A DNA stretch of 24,401 nt. Source: Pseudomonas fluorescens (GTDB taxonomy: Bacteria; Pseudomonadota; Alphaproteobacteria; UBA2136; UBA6156). A program made the translations under genes and the position numbers. A model generated the notes under the pieces. The model worked only from the letters and a program-made list of their open reading frames with translations. It ran no database searches and was not told the origin of the DNA. Shown piece after piece: positions 7,709-15,345 of this stretch (positions within the stretch are counted from its first letter, which is position 1; every line of letters begins with the position of its first letter). The stretch covers positions 1-24,401 of the forward strand of contig QFOU01000017.1 of NCBI GenBank assembly GCA_003241595.1. Reading direction: 5' to 3'.

Positions 7709-7769
7709 GAATAGCGCCTTGTCGCTAAATTACGCACGCCCGTCAAGCAAATTCATACACATCCCAGCA

Positions 7770-7793
7770 AAAACCGGCCCATAGGCCGGTTTT
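7770..7793 (-). terminator. Terminator after atpF, end of the atp unit
   Basis: A perfect 10-bp stem AAAACCGGCC / GGCCGGTTTT with a 4-base loop, 14 bases after the atpF stop. T runs lie within and beyond the stem on the minus strand. Confidence 0.82.
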
Positions 7794-7807
7794 CCAAGCT
7801 CAGAACC

Positions 7808-8302
7808 TTAGTTCAAACCTTTGCTCAGCGCCTTATCGGTCAAAGCCATGGCAACCTTGGTATCAACCGAGGCTTCCAGCAGCTTCTCAGCCACCTTTAC
7901 AGCGATATCGGCCACATCCTTTTGTACCGAGCGCAGGGCTTCGGCATGGGCGGCTTCAATGCTCTTACGGGCTTCTTCGGCCTTGCGGGCAAGATCAGCT
8001 TCAACCTGACGGATACGCTCATTGGCCAGCGCTTCGCTCTCGGCACGGGCACGGGAGACGATTTCGGCAGCTTCCTTCTTGGCCTGGGCCAGTTGGGCGG
8101 CATATTCCGCCAAAGTACCTTCAGCCTGTACACGTCCACGCTCAGCCGCATCAAGGTCGCTGGCGATCTGGGCGGCACGCGCATCCAGAACAGCCAGAAC
8201 GGCGGGCACAACAAAGCGCCACATCACCCCCAAAAGGATGACGAACGCCACAGTGCTCCAGAAGTACTGGCTGTGGAGGTAATCAACAACAAACAGCTCC
8301 AT
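7808..8302 (-). CDS. atpF: F-type ATP synthase subunit b (single b-type gene)
   Basis: A 164-residue b subunit, the peripheral stator stalk. It has one N-terminal membrane helix (about 12-36, SQYFWSTVAFVILLGVMWRFVV), then the VLDARAAQIASDLDAAERGRVQAE region and a long charged Ala/Glu-rich coiled coil to the end. It follows atpE by 26 bases. Alphaproteobacteria usually carry two b-type genes (b' and b) here; only one is present, and an atp terminator closes the unit directly after it. Either the stalk is a homodimer or the second copy lies elsewhere. The label b rather than b' cannot be settled by eye. Confidence 0.93.
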   Translation of the reverse strand: MELFVVDYLHSQYFWSTVAFVILLGVMWRFVVPAVLAVLDARAAQIASDLDAAERGRVQAEGTLAEYAAQLAQAKKEAAEIVSRARAESEALANERIRQVEADLARKAEEARKSIEAAHAEALRSVQKDVADIAVKVAEKLLEASVDTKVAMALTDKALSKGLN

Positions 8303-8328
8303 GCGCCTGAATTCCTAAACCGTAATAC

Positions 8329-8592
8329 TTAGAGTACGAACAGGATCAGGGCGGCGATGGTAAAGGCGAACAGGGCCACAGCTTCGATCAGACCGGCGCC
8401 GATATAGAAGTAGCTGCTCAGACGCTCTTCAACGGAAGGCTGACGGCCAACGGCTTCAAAGAACTTACCGGCCATGATACCAAGGGCAAGGCCCGAACCA
8501 AGCATACCGATAGCGGCGATACCGGCGCCAATGGCCTTGAGCATGGTGAGGTCGGTAGCGGCAACGGTGGTCGCAACGGTGGTGGGTTCCAT
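8329..8592 (-). CDS. atpE: F-type ATP synthase subunit c
   Basis: An 87-residue c subunit that forms the rotating proton ring. It has two membrane helices: the first is Gly/Ala-rich (AIGAGIAAIGMLGSGLALGIMAG), then comes the polar loop GRQPSVEE. The second helix carries the proton-binding carboxylate Glu70 in GAGLIEAVALFAFTIA. The residue after the Glu is Ala rather than the Ser/Thr of sodium-binding rings, so a proton-driven ring is likely. The N-terminal 15 residues are Thr/Ala-rich. AGGAGA stands 8 bases before the ATG. A terminator-like hairpin separates it from atpB upstream, so it may have its own promoter. Confidence 0.97.
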   Translation of the reverse strand: MEPTTVATTVAATDLTMLKAIGAGIAAIGMLGSGLALGIMAGKFFEAVGRQPSVEERLSSYFYIGAGLIEAVALFAFTIAALILFVL

Positions 8593-8668
8593 GGATGTTT
8601 TCTCCTAGTTAATGAATCTCTTCGATATGCGGCCCTTATACCCAAGGTAGCCCCTCCACGCAAGCCGA

Positions 8669-8692
8669 AAAAGGAGCCTTTCGGCTCCTTTT
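8669..8692 (-). terminator. Terminator-like hairpin between atpB and atpE
   Basis: A perfect 10-bp stem AAAAGGAGCC / GGCTCCTTTT, loop 4 bases, begins 14 bases after the atpB stop and 76 bases before atpE. It is symmetrical, with T tails on both strands. It should end or attenuate transcription coming from atpB. Confidence 0.8.
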
Positions 8693-8706
8693 CAACTCAC
8701 TAACGA

Positions 8707-9468
8707 CTAGTGGCCATGAATCGACATGTTCAGATACACGCAGGTCAATACGGTGAAGATATACGCCTGCAGCAGCGCCACGAACACTTCCAGCGCGGTA
8801 ATGGCAACCAGCACCAGCAGCGGCAGTGCGGCAGCAGGCGCGGTCATGCTCAAACCACCTTCAACGGTAATGCCCAGCAGCATCACACAGAAGGCCGCGA
8901 AGACTTTCAGCAGGACGTGACCGGCCACCATGTTGGCTGCCAAACGCACGGCAAGGGTCATCGGACGTACCAGAAACGAAATGATTTCCAGCGGAACCAT
9001 GATCGGTACCAGCCACCACGGGGTACCATGCGGCAGGAACATGGCAAAGAAGTGCAAGCCCTGCTTATACACACCCACACCCACAACCAGCAGGAAGACC
9101 ATGGCCCCCATGTAAGCGGTGGTGGTGATCTGGCTTGTCGCGGTAAAGCTGTGCGGGATCATCCCCACAAGGTTCAAACCGGCAATGAACAGGAAGGTGG
9201 TCAGAATCAGCGGGAAGAATGCCATGGCTTCACGGCCGGCGGTCTTTTGGGTCAGGTTCTGGATGAACTCGAAAGTGATCTCAACGAAAGCCTGCAAACG
9301 ACCCGGTACCATGGTCATGCGGGCGGTACCGGCCACGAAAAGGGCGATAATGCTGGCAATGGCAATACCGGTCCACAGGGCCTGGTTGGTGATGGAAATA
9401 TCAAAGCCACCCAGCATCAGCGGGTAAATGGGGCTTACTTCAAATTGGTGTAGCGGATTCAGAGCCAT
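8707..9468 (-). CDS. atpB: F-type ATP synthase subunit a
   Basis: A 253-residue polytopic membrane protein that forms the proton half-channels against the c ring. The essential Arg (E. coli Arg210) is visible as Arg175 in RPMTLAVRLAANMVAGH. Further family marks are PHSFTATSQITTTAYMG in the middle and ALEVFVALLQAYIFTVLTCVYL near the C-terminus. The ATG at 9468 has GAAGG a few bases upstream. In alphaproteobacteria atpI normally lies directly upstream on the same strand. Here a + strand gene (9679-9969) intervenes, so atpB must be driven from the 210-base gap before that gene or by read-through. Confidence 0.97.
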   Translation of the reverse strand: MALNPLHQFEVSPIYPLMLGGFDISITNQALWTGIAIASIIALFVAGTARMTMVPGRLQAFVEITFEFIQNLTQKTAGREAMAFFPLILTTFLFIAGLNLVGMIPHSFTATSQITTTAYMGAMVFLLVVGVGVYKQGLHFFAMFLPHGTPWWLVPIMVPLEIISFLVRPMTLAVRLAANMVAGHVLLKVFAAFCVMLLGITVEGGLSMTAPAAALPLLVLVAITALEVFVALLQAYIFTVLTCVYLNMSIHGH

Positions 9469-9678
9469 GCATGCCTTCTAGCAACCCCGCCCGCCCGCGT
9501 CAACCGGCATGCACACGTCCCCAACGTTCACAAAACCGATGCACTGGCGCAACACTTTCAGCAACCTTACACCTAAAAACTAAGTAATTCATATTATTAC
9601 AACCCCATGACAAAACGCAGACCGCCTGCTACCGTCAAGGTTCAAAATCTTATCCGCCCTTTAACTTGGAGTTCATCC

Positions 9679-9969
9679 ATGTTTACCACGCGTTTCGTCA
9701 CGCAGAAATCTGAGGCTCCCAAGCCTACCCTTTTCCAGATCATCTCCCTGATCATCTGCGGCCTCGGCCTTCTGATTCTCAGCCTTGGCCTAGGTGCAAG
9801 CGTTCCCATTCCAGGCCAACCGGCCACACAATGGGTGGCATATGCACTCCTCGGGTTCCTTGTACCTTTCGGCACGGCACCCATTCTGCGAGCAACTGCC
9901 CCTCTTCTGGCAATCTACGCTCTCGGATTCCTTTTCGGATACGTGCTTTTCGGCAGCAATCTCACCTGA
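9679..9969 (+). CDS. Hypothetical membrane protein, 96 aa, inserted between atpI and atpB
   Basis: The start at 9679 has GGAG 7 bases upstream; an in-frame ATG at 9607 has no ribosome site. The product starts MFTTRFVTQKSEAPKPTLFQ, followed by three hydrophobic segments: IISLIICGLGLLILSLGLGA, WVAYALLGFLVPFGTAPIL and LLAIYALGFLFGYVLFG. It is likely an inner-membrane protein. I recognise no family. It is on the strand opposite to the atp genes and is closed by its own GC-rich hairpin. A weak promoter candidate, TTACAC (9567) with TATTAT (9592), has a 19-base spacer. Confidence 0.6.
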   Translation: MFTTRFVTQKSEAPKPTLFQIISLIICGLGLLILSLGLGASVPIPGQPATQWVAYALLGFLVPFGTAPILRATAPLLAIYALGFLFGYVLFGSNLT

Positions 9970-9997
9970 CCGAAAAAACTCGATCCCCTCAATCACA

Positions 9998-10017
9998 CGG
10001 GCGCCGCAAGGCGCCCG
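9998..10017 (+). terminator. GC-rich terminator after the 96-aa gene
   Basis: A perfect 8-bp stem CGGGCGCC / GGCGCCCG closed by a GCAA (GNRA) tetraloop, followed by TTGATGTTTTT. It lies 28 bases past the stop and 10 bases before the end of atpI on the other strand. Confidence 0.72.
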
Positions 10018-10026
10018 TTGATGTTT

Positions 10027-10269
10027 TTATCGCTGTTTCCGGCTGCGCATCACCACATCCACCATCCACCCAACAAAACCCAACACGATACCCACCAACA
10101 TCAACCACGGTAACGTACCCAGCCAGTGGTCCATGGCAAATCCTACGGCACCCAGGCCCAGCACACCACCCACCAACCTCAATCCAACATCAAGGCCGGA
10201 GATCCCCTTGACGAGATCTCCGGCCTCAAGCGACGTGCCAGAAGTATTACTTGGCAGCTGTTTTGGCAT
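10027..10269 (-). CDS. atpI: AtpI/AtpZ-type ATP synthase assembly protein
   Basis: An 80-residue protein with two membrane helices. After a polar N-terminus comes GLDVGLRLVGGVLGLGAVGFAMDHWLGTLPWLMLVGIVLGFVGW. It matches the AtpI/AtpZ pattern of a first Gly-rich helix, D.WLGT.PW turn and second helix, and ends in a basic tail. AtpI helps assemble the c ring. The ATG at 10269 has GAGG only 3 bases upstream; an ATG at 10278 is the alternative. Either start lies inside the 3' end of the dsbA-like gene (overlap 23 or 32 bases), so translation is probably coupled to that gene. It is separated from atpB by an opposite-strand gene. A 12-bp inverted repeat falls inside its early codons. Confidence 0.82.
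   Translation of the reverse strand: MPKQLPSNTSGTSLEAGDLVKGISGLDVGLRLVGGVLGLGAVGFAMDHWLGTLPWLMLVGIVLGFVGWMVDVVMRSRKQR
10193..10226 (-). repeat. 12-bp perfect inverted repeat inside atpI, just after dsbA
   Basis: Arms AGGCCGGAGATC and GATCTCCGGCCT are separated by 10 bases, 21 bases beyond the stop of the dsbA-like gene and inside the first third of atpI. Only TTGATGTTGG follows on the minus strand, so it is at best an inefficient terminator. In atpI mRNA it would be a stable hairpin near the start codon. Confidence 0.6.
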
Positions 10270-10972
10270 AAGCCTCATCCAGAGTCTTTTTCAAGGTCGG
10301 ATAATCAACAGCACCATCAACCAGCACACCATTGACGAAAATCGCTGGCGTCCCCTTCACACCCAACACGTCGCGGGCGATGGTCTTACTGTTCTCAACC
10401 TGAATGTGCAGCTCGGCATCTTTCACGCAGCTATCGACCTTGGCCTCATCCAAACCGTAAGAACCGGCGATGTTCTTGATCGCCTGCAACGGATCGTTGC
10501 TGGTCACGATATTCATCTGGTTCACAAAGAACGCATCGGCGATCGGCATGAACTTGCTTGGCGGCGCACAACGGGCCACCTTGGCCATGCCCATGGCAAG
10601 GTTATCCCACGCCAGGTCACGCAGCACGTACTTGGCCTTGCCGGTGTTGATCCATTCCTTCTTAACGCTCGGCATGGTGTTCGTCGCAAAGTGCGCGCAG
10701 TGGTTGCAGGTCATGCTGGCATACTCAATGATGGTCACGGGCGCGGTCATGCTCCCGATTACACGGTCATTCATCTGCAATTGCAAAGCTTCGGCAGCGG
10801 TCTTCGGCAGCGAAGCACGGGTCGCAGCCGGTGCGGTCACCTGAGGTGCAGGTGCGCTGGTGTCTTTTTTACCGATCAAACTCTGCCAATCCAGCCAGCC
10901 ACTGGCGGCCCAGGCCGAGGTTCCCACTACGGCCACACCGGCCAGCAGCGCTACAACGGTCATTTTCTTCAT
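10247..10972 (-). CDS. DsbA-family thiol:disulfide oxidoreductase
   Basis: A 241-residue exported thioredoxin-fold protein. The N-terminus MKKMTVVALLAGVAVVGTSAWA is a signal peptide or anchor. The active site is CNHC (Cys89-Cys92) in YASMTCNHCAHFA, and the cis-Pro loop is GVKGTPAIFVNG. Such proteins introduce or rearrange disulfides in the cell envelope. A Pro/Ala/Thr linker (about 38-58) precedes the domain. The start at 10972 has GGGGGA about 9 bases upstream. It lies 32 bases after dciA on the same strand, a neighbourhood known from alphaproteobacteria where smc commonly follows; here atpI follows instead. DsbA-like sub-family is sure, exact partner is not. Confidence 0.92.
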   Translation of the reverse strand: MKKMTVVALLAGVAVVGTSAWAASGWLDWQSLIGKKDTSAPAPQVTAPAATRASLPKTAAEALQLQMNDRVIGSMTAPVTIIEYASMTCNHCAHFATNTMPSVKKEWINTGKAKYVLRDLAWDNLAMGMAKVARCAPPSKFMPIADAFFVNQMNIVTSNDPLQAIKNIAGSYGLDEAKVDSCVKDAELHIQVENSKTIARDVLGVKGTPAIFVNGVLVDGAVDYPTLKKTLDEAYAKTAAK

Positions 10973-11004
10973 GAGTGCAAATCCCCCTGATGTCATGATG
11001 TATG

Positions 11005-11595
11005 TTACCTTTTTTCTTTCAAAATCTGAGCGCCCAAACCACTAAGTGCTTCCCGCAGCTCATCATCGCGCACACTTTTGCACAAGGTATCCGCCTTGTC
11101 ACGCACCGCTGCCGCCACAGGCGCCATTGGCGGCGTGCCAAACGCCGCAGCAGGCCGCGCGCCTGCCCGCTTCATTACATCATGCCGCGTGATCGCCCGC
11201 ACTTTGGTAATGGCACTATAGCCCAGCAAACGACTGATTCCCTCAATGATCTGCGGCGTCACATAGTGCAGCTCCTGCTTCACACCATCACTGGCCACCG
11301 CCACGGTCAAAATATCCTGCTTCACACTTTCCGGAAAACTATGGTCGGCCAGTAACGGACAGATCGCCCGCCAGTGCGGCGCTATCTGCGCCAACACCAC
11401 ACCCTGCTTGGCCAACGCGGGCTGCATCAACGGTGCCAGAATCGCCCCCACCGCCTGCTGACGCTTGGTGCGTACCTCACTGGCCTTTACCGCCCCATCC
11501 TTAGGCTTGGCAGTCTTGGCCACGGTAGCCGCGGCCGGAGCCCCAATGTTTACATTGGTAACCCCTGTCTTGCCGTCCGCGCGTTTCTCACTCAT
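11005..11595 (-). CDS. dciA: DciA (DUF721) family, helicase-loading-associated protein
   Basis: A 196-residue protein with a DUF721 core at about 45-130: ILAPLMQPALAKQGVVLAQI, then HWRAICPLLADHSFPESVKQDILTVAV, then ELHYVTPQIIEGISRLLG. DciA is the replicative-helicase operator that interacts with DnaB in bacteria lacking DnaC/DnaI. The flanks are Ala/Lys/Thr-rich and probably disordered; the C-terminal 60 residues are charged. AAGGTGA precedes the ATG. Its start is 18 bases from mutY on the other strand, so both promoters are compressed into or beyond each other. The mutY-dciA-dsbA order is a recognised alphaproteobacterial arrangement. Confidence 0.85.
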   Translation of the reverse strand: MSEKRADGKTGVTNVNIGAPAAATVAKTAKPKDGAVKASEVRTKRQQAVGAILAPLMQPALAKQGVVLAQIAPHWRAICPLLADHSFPESVKQDILTVAVASDGVKQELHYVTPQIIEGISRLLGYSAITKVRAITRHDVMKRAGARPAAAFGTPPMAPVAAAVRDKADTLCKSVRDDELREALSGLGAQILKEKR

Positions 11596-11613
11596 AACGT
11601 CACCTTAACAGAG

Positions 11614-12654
11614 ATGACCAGACTTCACAGCCCCTTAACCGAAGACTTCCGCCAGAAACTTCTGGCGTGGTACGCCCGCGGCCACCGTGCCATGCCGTGG
11701 CGGGATGAGTCCGCCTCGCCCTACCACATCTGGCTGTCCGAGATCATGCTCCAGCAAACCACCGTCACCGCGGTCATCCCTTACTACCACCGCTTCCTGC
11801 AACGTTTCCCCACGGTGCAATCCCTCGCCGCAGCTCCCATCGAAGACGTCCTCCATCATTGGCAAGGCCTCGGCTACTACCGCCGCGCCCACCTCCTCCA
11901 CACCTGCGCAAAAACGATCGTGGAACGCCATAACAGCATCTTCCCGGGCACCGAAGCCGAACTCCTCTCCCTCCCCGGCCTCGGCCCCTACACCGCCGCC
12001 GCCATCGCCGCTCAGGCCTTTAACCAACCCGCCAATGTAGTGGATGGCAACGTCGAGCGCGTCATCTCGCGCCTCTACCGCGTCCAACAGGAGCTCCCCG
12101 CCGCCCGCAATACCCTGCGCACCTATGCGGCCGCACTTTCCAGCCCAGAGCACCCCCGCCTTTACGCCAACGCCATCATGGAACTCGGCTCCCAGGTCTG
12201 CACACCCAAAAATCCCGATTGCCTGCTCTGCCCCGTCTCCTCCCACTGCCAAGCGTATGCCCACGGCGACCAAACCACCTATCCCCGCAAAACCGCTAAA
12301 AAAGCCACCCCACACCTCCACGCCACCGCATGGTTACTCACCGATGCACAGGGCCATATTTATCTCCAACAACGCCCCGCCACCGCGGGCCTGCTCGCTG
12401 GTCTCTGGGAACTCCCCCACTCCGGCTGGGAACCGAACAGTCCACTCCAAACCGCACCCCTTGCTTTCGAAACCTCCTTCGAAGCCGGATCCTATACCCA
12501 CACCTTCTCGCATTTCAAACTCACGCTGAATCTGATGCACGCCGAAGTCGCCAGCATCCCCGCCGCCCAGCGCTTTGCCACCAACGATCTCCCCCCGCTC
12601 TCCACCCTCATGTCCAAAGCATTAAAAACCGCCCTTAAGGCGGTAAAATCCTAA
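11614..12654 (+). CDS. mutY: A/G-specific adenine DNA glycosylase MutY
   Basis: A 346-residue base-excision enzyme that removes adenine paired with 8-oxoguanine. Catalytic Glu43 lies in LSEIMLQQT, the helix-hairpin-helix is LPGLGPYTAAAIAAQAF (120-136), and catalytic Asp144 lies in NVVDGNVERV. The [4Fe-4S] cluster ligands are Cys196, Cys203, Cys206 and Cys212 with the standard 6-2-5 spacing. A C-terminal NUDIX-like 8-oxoG recognition domain (about 233-340, with LQQRPATAGLLAGLWELP) completes it. The ATG at 11614 fits the family start (DFRQKLLAWYARGHRAMPWR). It is divergent from dciA. Its last codons contain the terminator of the opposite epimerase gene. Confidence 0.97.
   Translation: MTRLHSPLTEDFRQKLLAWYARGHRAMPWRDESASPYHIWLSEIMLQQTTVTAVIPYYHRFLQRFPTVQSLAAAPIEDVLHHWQGLGYYRRAHLLHTCAKTIVERHNSIFPGTEAELLSLPGLGPYTAAAIAAQAFNQPANVVDGNVERVISRLYRVQQELPAARNTLRTYAAALSSPEHPRLYANAIMELGSQVCTPKNPDCLLCPVSSHCQAYAHGDQTTYPRKTAKKATPHLHATAWLLTDAQGHIYLQQRPATAGLLAGLWELPHSGWEPNSPLQTAPLAFETSFEAGSYTHTFSHFKLTLNLMHAEVASIPAAQRFATNDLPPLSTLMSKALKTALKAVKS
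12628..12644 (-). terminator. Terminator of the epimerase operon, embedded in the end of mutY
   Basis: On the minus strand, stem ACCGCC / GGCGGT with a 5-base loop is followed by a run of five T, 6 bases after the epimerase stop. The same bases encode the last residues (KTALKAVKS) of MutY on the + strand. Confidence 0.75.
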
Positions 12655-13580
12655 GTTAACCAAGCACGTAAACCAATAGGCAGTGTCATAGGCTTCCAGT
12701 TCGGAAATATCCCCTTCAACACACTCATATCCGCACAACTCAAACGTACATCGCCCGCCCGCGCCGCACGATATTCCACACGCGGATTCACCCGCTTGAT
12801 CGCCACCACCTGCCGAATCATGTCCAGAATACTCACCGCCAGCCCGCTCCCCAGATTCATCGTCTGTGGCAACGGCACGTTATCCGGTGCGGTAAGCAAA
12901 GCCCGCACCACCATCGCCACATCAAACACACTCACAAAATCACGTGTCTGCTGACCATCACCATAGATCGCCAACAGGTCACCACTCTCAATGCTGTTCA
13001 ACACCCGCCCCAACATACCGCTATACGGGCTGGCAATGTTCTGCCCCGGTCCGTAGGCATTGAAGATGCGTAAGCTCGTCGCCTTCACTCCATACACATC
13101 CGCATAGAGCCGCATCTGCACTTCGGCCGCCATTTTACTGGCCGCGTACGGCGTACCCAGCGCCACACCATAGGCGTCAGGCTCCACCACACGCGGCTTA
13201 TCCAAAATACCGTACACCGCCGCACTGCTGGCAAAGAGAACCCGACCGGCAAGCTTCAATTCCCGCGCCACCTCCAAAATGGTCTGGGTTCCTTCCACGT
13301 TCACGGCAAAGGTTTTATGCGGCATCTCCAAACTCTTCGACGCACTGGTGATACCAGCCAGATGCACCACGTGCTGACACCCCTGCATCACGGCCCGCAC
13401 GGTGGGCATATCCGTAACATCCCCCACCCGCACATCCATGGTATTGCCATGCGGAATGTTCTCACGCTTGGAATTGGAAAAATCATCGAGCACCACGATC
13501 GAATGCCCGCCCTCCAGCAACGCACGTACGATATGCTGACCTAAAAATCCGGCGCCCCCTGTCACCAGAATTTTCGCCAT
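12651..13580 (-). CDS. NAD-dependent sugar epimerase/dehydratase (extended SDR)
   Basis: A 309-residue extended short-chain dehydrogenase. The Rossmann motif is VTGGAGFLGQHI (Gly8, Gly11, Gly14). An Asp for NAD follows strand 2 (VVLDDFSN), then VHLAGITS, the serine motif FASSAAVYG and the catalytic Tyr-x3-Lys as YAASK. IFNAYGPGQ and GDGQQTRDFVSVFDVA complete the pattern of UDP-glucose 4-epimerase-like enzymes. Substrate cannot be read off. The start at 13580 gives a TAATG overlap with the upstream glycosyltransferase stop. This implies translational coupling, and the pair plausibly makes and transfers a surface sugar. Its stop overlaps the end of mutY. Confidence 0.92.
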   Translation of the reverse strand: MAKILVTGGAGFLGQHIVRALLEGGHSIVVLDDFSNSKRENIPHGNTMDVRVGDVTDMPTVRAVMQGCQHVVHLAGITSASKSLEMPHKTFAVNVEGTQTILEVARELKLAGRVLFASSAAVYGILDKPRVVEPDAYGVALGTPYAASKMAAEVQMRLYADVYGVKATSLRIFNAYGPGQNIASPYSGMLGRVLNSIESGDLLAIYGDGQQTRDFVSVFDVAMVVRALLTAPDNVPLPQTMNLGSGLAVSILDMIRQVVAIKRVNPRVEYRAARAGDVRLSCADMSVLKGIFPNWKPMTLPIGLRAWLT

Positions 13581-14686
13581 TACCGCTCTCCGAGCACCGC
13601 GGCATTGAGGGTGGCCGCCGCCTTGGTCCACGTATAACTCTTGACCCGCTCCAACCCCTTGGCGCGCAAACCGTTGGCCAAAGCCTCATTTTCCAAAACA
13701 CCGTACATCGCCACCGCAAAGGCCGAATCGACATCACCACCCTTGCCAACCGGCACCAGTACACCGGCAGCTCCCACAAACTCTTCACCATGCGGCAAGT
13801 CGCTCGTCACCACCGGCGTCCCCACCGCCATGGCTTCCAGAGCCGGAATCTGCACGGTTTCGGCCTTGCTGGTGCTCACAAACACACTCGCCCGCGCCAC
13901 CGCCTGCAACAGCAGGGTATGGGGCATACCTCCGGTCAACGTCACCGCATCAGCCAGCTTCAACTCCCGAATCAAATTCAACACCTCATTGCGCACCGCC
14001 ACATCCACCGGCCGCCCGATGATCATCAACCGGCTCTCCGGACGCTGCGCCCGCAACATGCCAAATGCCCGCACCAATTGCGGATAATCCTTGTGCGCGT
14101 AAAAATCACCAACAGCGACGACCAGATTCGGGTCCCGTACCGGCACGTCCGCCAGCGCGGCATCCACACCCGGCGGCACCATCTTCACTTTGGCCGCCGC
14201 AGCCTCACCCAGATATTCACGCACCACATGCTTCGCCACCGCAAACGCATACGGTGCATTCCATAAACTGAGCTTGGTCAAACGCTCCAACACACTCCAG
14301 TACCAGCGCATCCTCGCGCTCTGCGCCGACGCTCCTGCCTTCGGGGTTGTATGGAGAATGGGGATACTCCGCCATGCCAACAAGGGGGTATAATTGGCGT
14401 TGCACACAATGGTCTTGGCTCCCCATCCCAATGCTTTGAACGGCAGTACAAACTGCTCCCACATATGCCCCGCGGCAAAGCCAAGGACGGGCGCCACTTT
14501 CACGTCAACGTTCGCAGGGATCTCCATCCCCTCCAGCGCAGCCTGAGGTGCCAGCACAATCCACCGCACCCGCGCCTCCTTGGCCAACTCCGGCAAGATA
14601 CCGCGCAGATACGTCAACCCCCCGCCGGTGGTGGCGTGCAGGGCGTTTAAAACAACAGGAATAGGTCGGCTAGGCCGCAACGGCAT
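13580..14686 (-). CDS. Glycosyltransferase family 4 (GT-B fold)
   Basis: A 368-residue GT-B enzyme. The N-terminal half starts PVVLNALHATTGGGLTYLRGI, with the Gly-rich acceptor-side loop. The C-terminal half has the GT4 features VGDFYAHKDYPQLVRAF, LMIIGRP, and the EX7E motif with Glu276 and Glu284 (AETVQIPALEAMAVGTPVV). Such retaining enzymes transfer a sugar from a nucleotide donor, usually for polysaccharide or lipopolysaccharide, at the inner face of the membrane; no membrane segment is seen. The start overlaps the rnhB 3' end by 17 bases and the stop overlaps the epimerase start, so the three form one transcript. Acceptor and donor are unknown. Confidence 0.9.
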   Translation of the reverse strand: MPLRPSRPIPVVLNALHATTGGGLTYLRGILPELAKEARVRWIVLAPQAALEGMEIPANVDVKVAPVLGFAAGHMWEQFVLPFKALGWGAKTIVCNANYTPLLAWRSIPILHTTPKAGASAQSARMRWYWSVLERLTKLSLWNAPYAFAVAKHVVREYLGEAAAAKVKMVPPGVDAALADVPVRDPNLVVAVGDFYAHKDYPQLVRAFGMLRAQRPESRLMIIGRPVDVAVRNEVLNLIRELKLADAVTLTGGMPHTLLLQAVARASVFVSTSKAETVQIPALEAMAVGTPVVTSDLPHGEEFVGAAGVLVPVGKGGDVDSAFAVAMYGVLENEALANGLRAKGLERVKSYTWTKAAATLNAAVLGER

Positions 14687-15314
14687 GGGAGGCTCTCTCT
14701 TCTTCTGCCCCCATACCTATCATATCCTTAATGGGCGCGAAACTGCGCCGGTGGTGCTCACACACACCTTCACTCAACAATCCCTGCATGTGTGTGGCGG
14801 TGCCGTAACCGGCATTCTTGGCCCAGCCATAGGCCGGATAGCTTTCCCCCAGTTTCGCCATCAACTCATCCCGATAGACCTTGGCCACGATACTTGCACA
14901 CGCCACCGCCAATTCCACACGGTCACCGCCAACTACGCACACCTGCGGCACACTCAATTCAGTAATCTTGGCATTCCCGTCCACTACCACCGCCTGATGT
15001 TCAACCTGCTCCAACGCCCGCCGCATCGCCAGGAACGTGGCATTGCGGATATTCACCGTATCAATCTCGTGCACCGAAGCCTCACCGATCCCCACCCCAC
15101 ATCCGGCATGCACCATCTCGGCTACTTTCAACCGCGTCTTGGCACTCAGCACCTTGCTATCCCCTGCTACCGCCAACAACGCCGCACGCATCGCCTCCGG
15201 CACCACCACTGCCGCCGCCACCACCGGACCAGCTAAAGGCCCACGCCCCACTTCATCCACACCGGCCACGATCAAACCCTGAAAATTCCGCGCGTGAAGA
15301 TCATCTAAACTCAT
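14670..15314 (-). CDS. rnhB: Ribonuclease HII
   Basis: A 214-residue RNase HII that cleaves RNA in RNA-DNA hybrids and misincorporated ribonucleotides. Catalytic acids are visible as Asp20-Glu21 in AGVDEVGRGPLAGPVV, Asp112 in VVVDGN, and Asp149 in CASIVAKVYRDELM; GYGTATH follows as usual. The ATG at 15314 is chosen because AAGGG lies 7 bases upstream and MSLDDL precedes the fold closely. Longer in-frame starts would add up to 44 residues with no family match. It begins the rnhB-glycosyltransferase-epimerase unit. Confidence 0.96.
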   Translation of the reverse strand: MSLDDLHARNFQGLIVAGVDEVGRGPLAGPVVAAAVVVPEAMRAALLAVAGDSKVLSAKTRLKVAEMVHAGCGVGIGEASVHEIDTVNIRNATFLAMRRALEQVEHQAVVVDGNAKITELSVPQVCVVGGDRVELAVACASIVAKVYRDELMAKLGESYPAYGWAKNAGYGTATHMQGLLSEGVCEHHRRSFAPIKDMIGMGAEEERASHAVAA

Positions 15315-15345
15315 GCCACTACCCTTCCACATTGCTAAACAAGAA

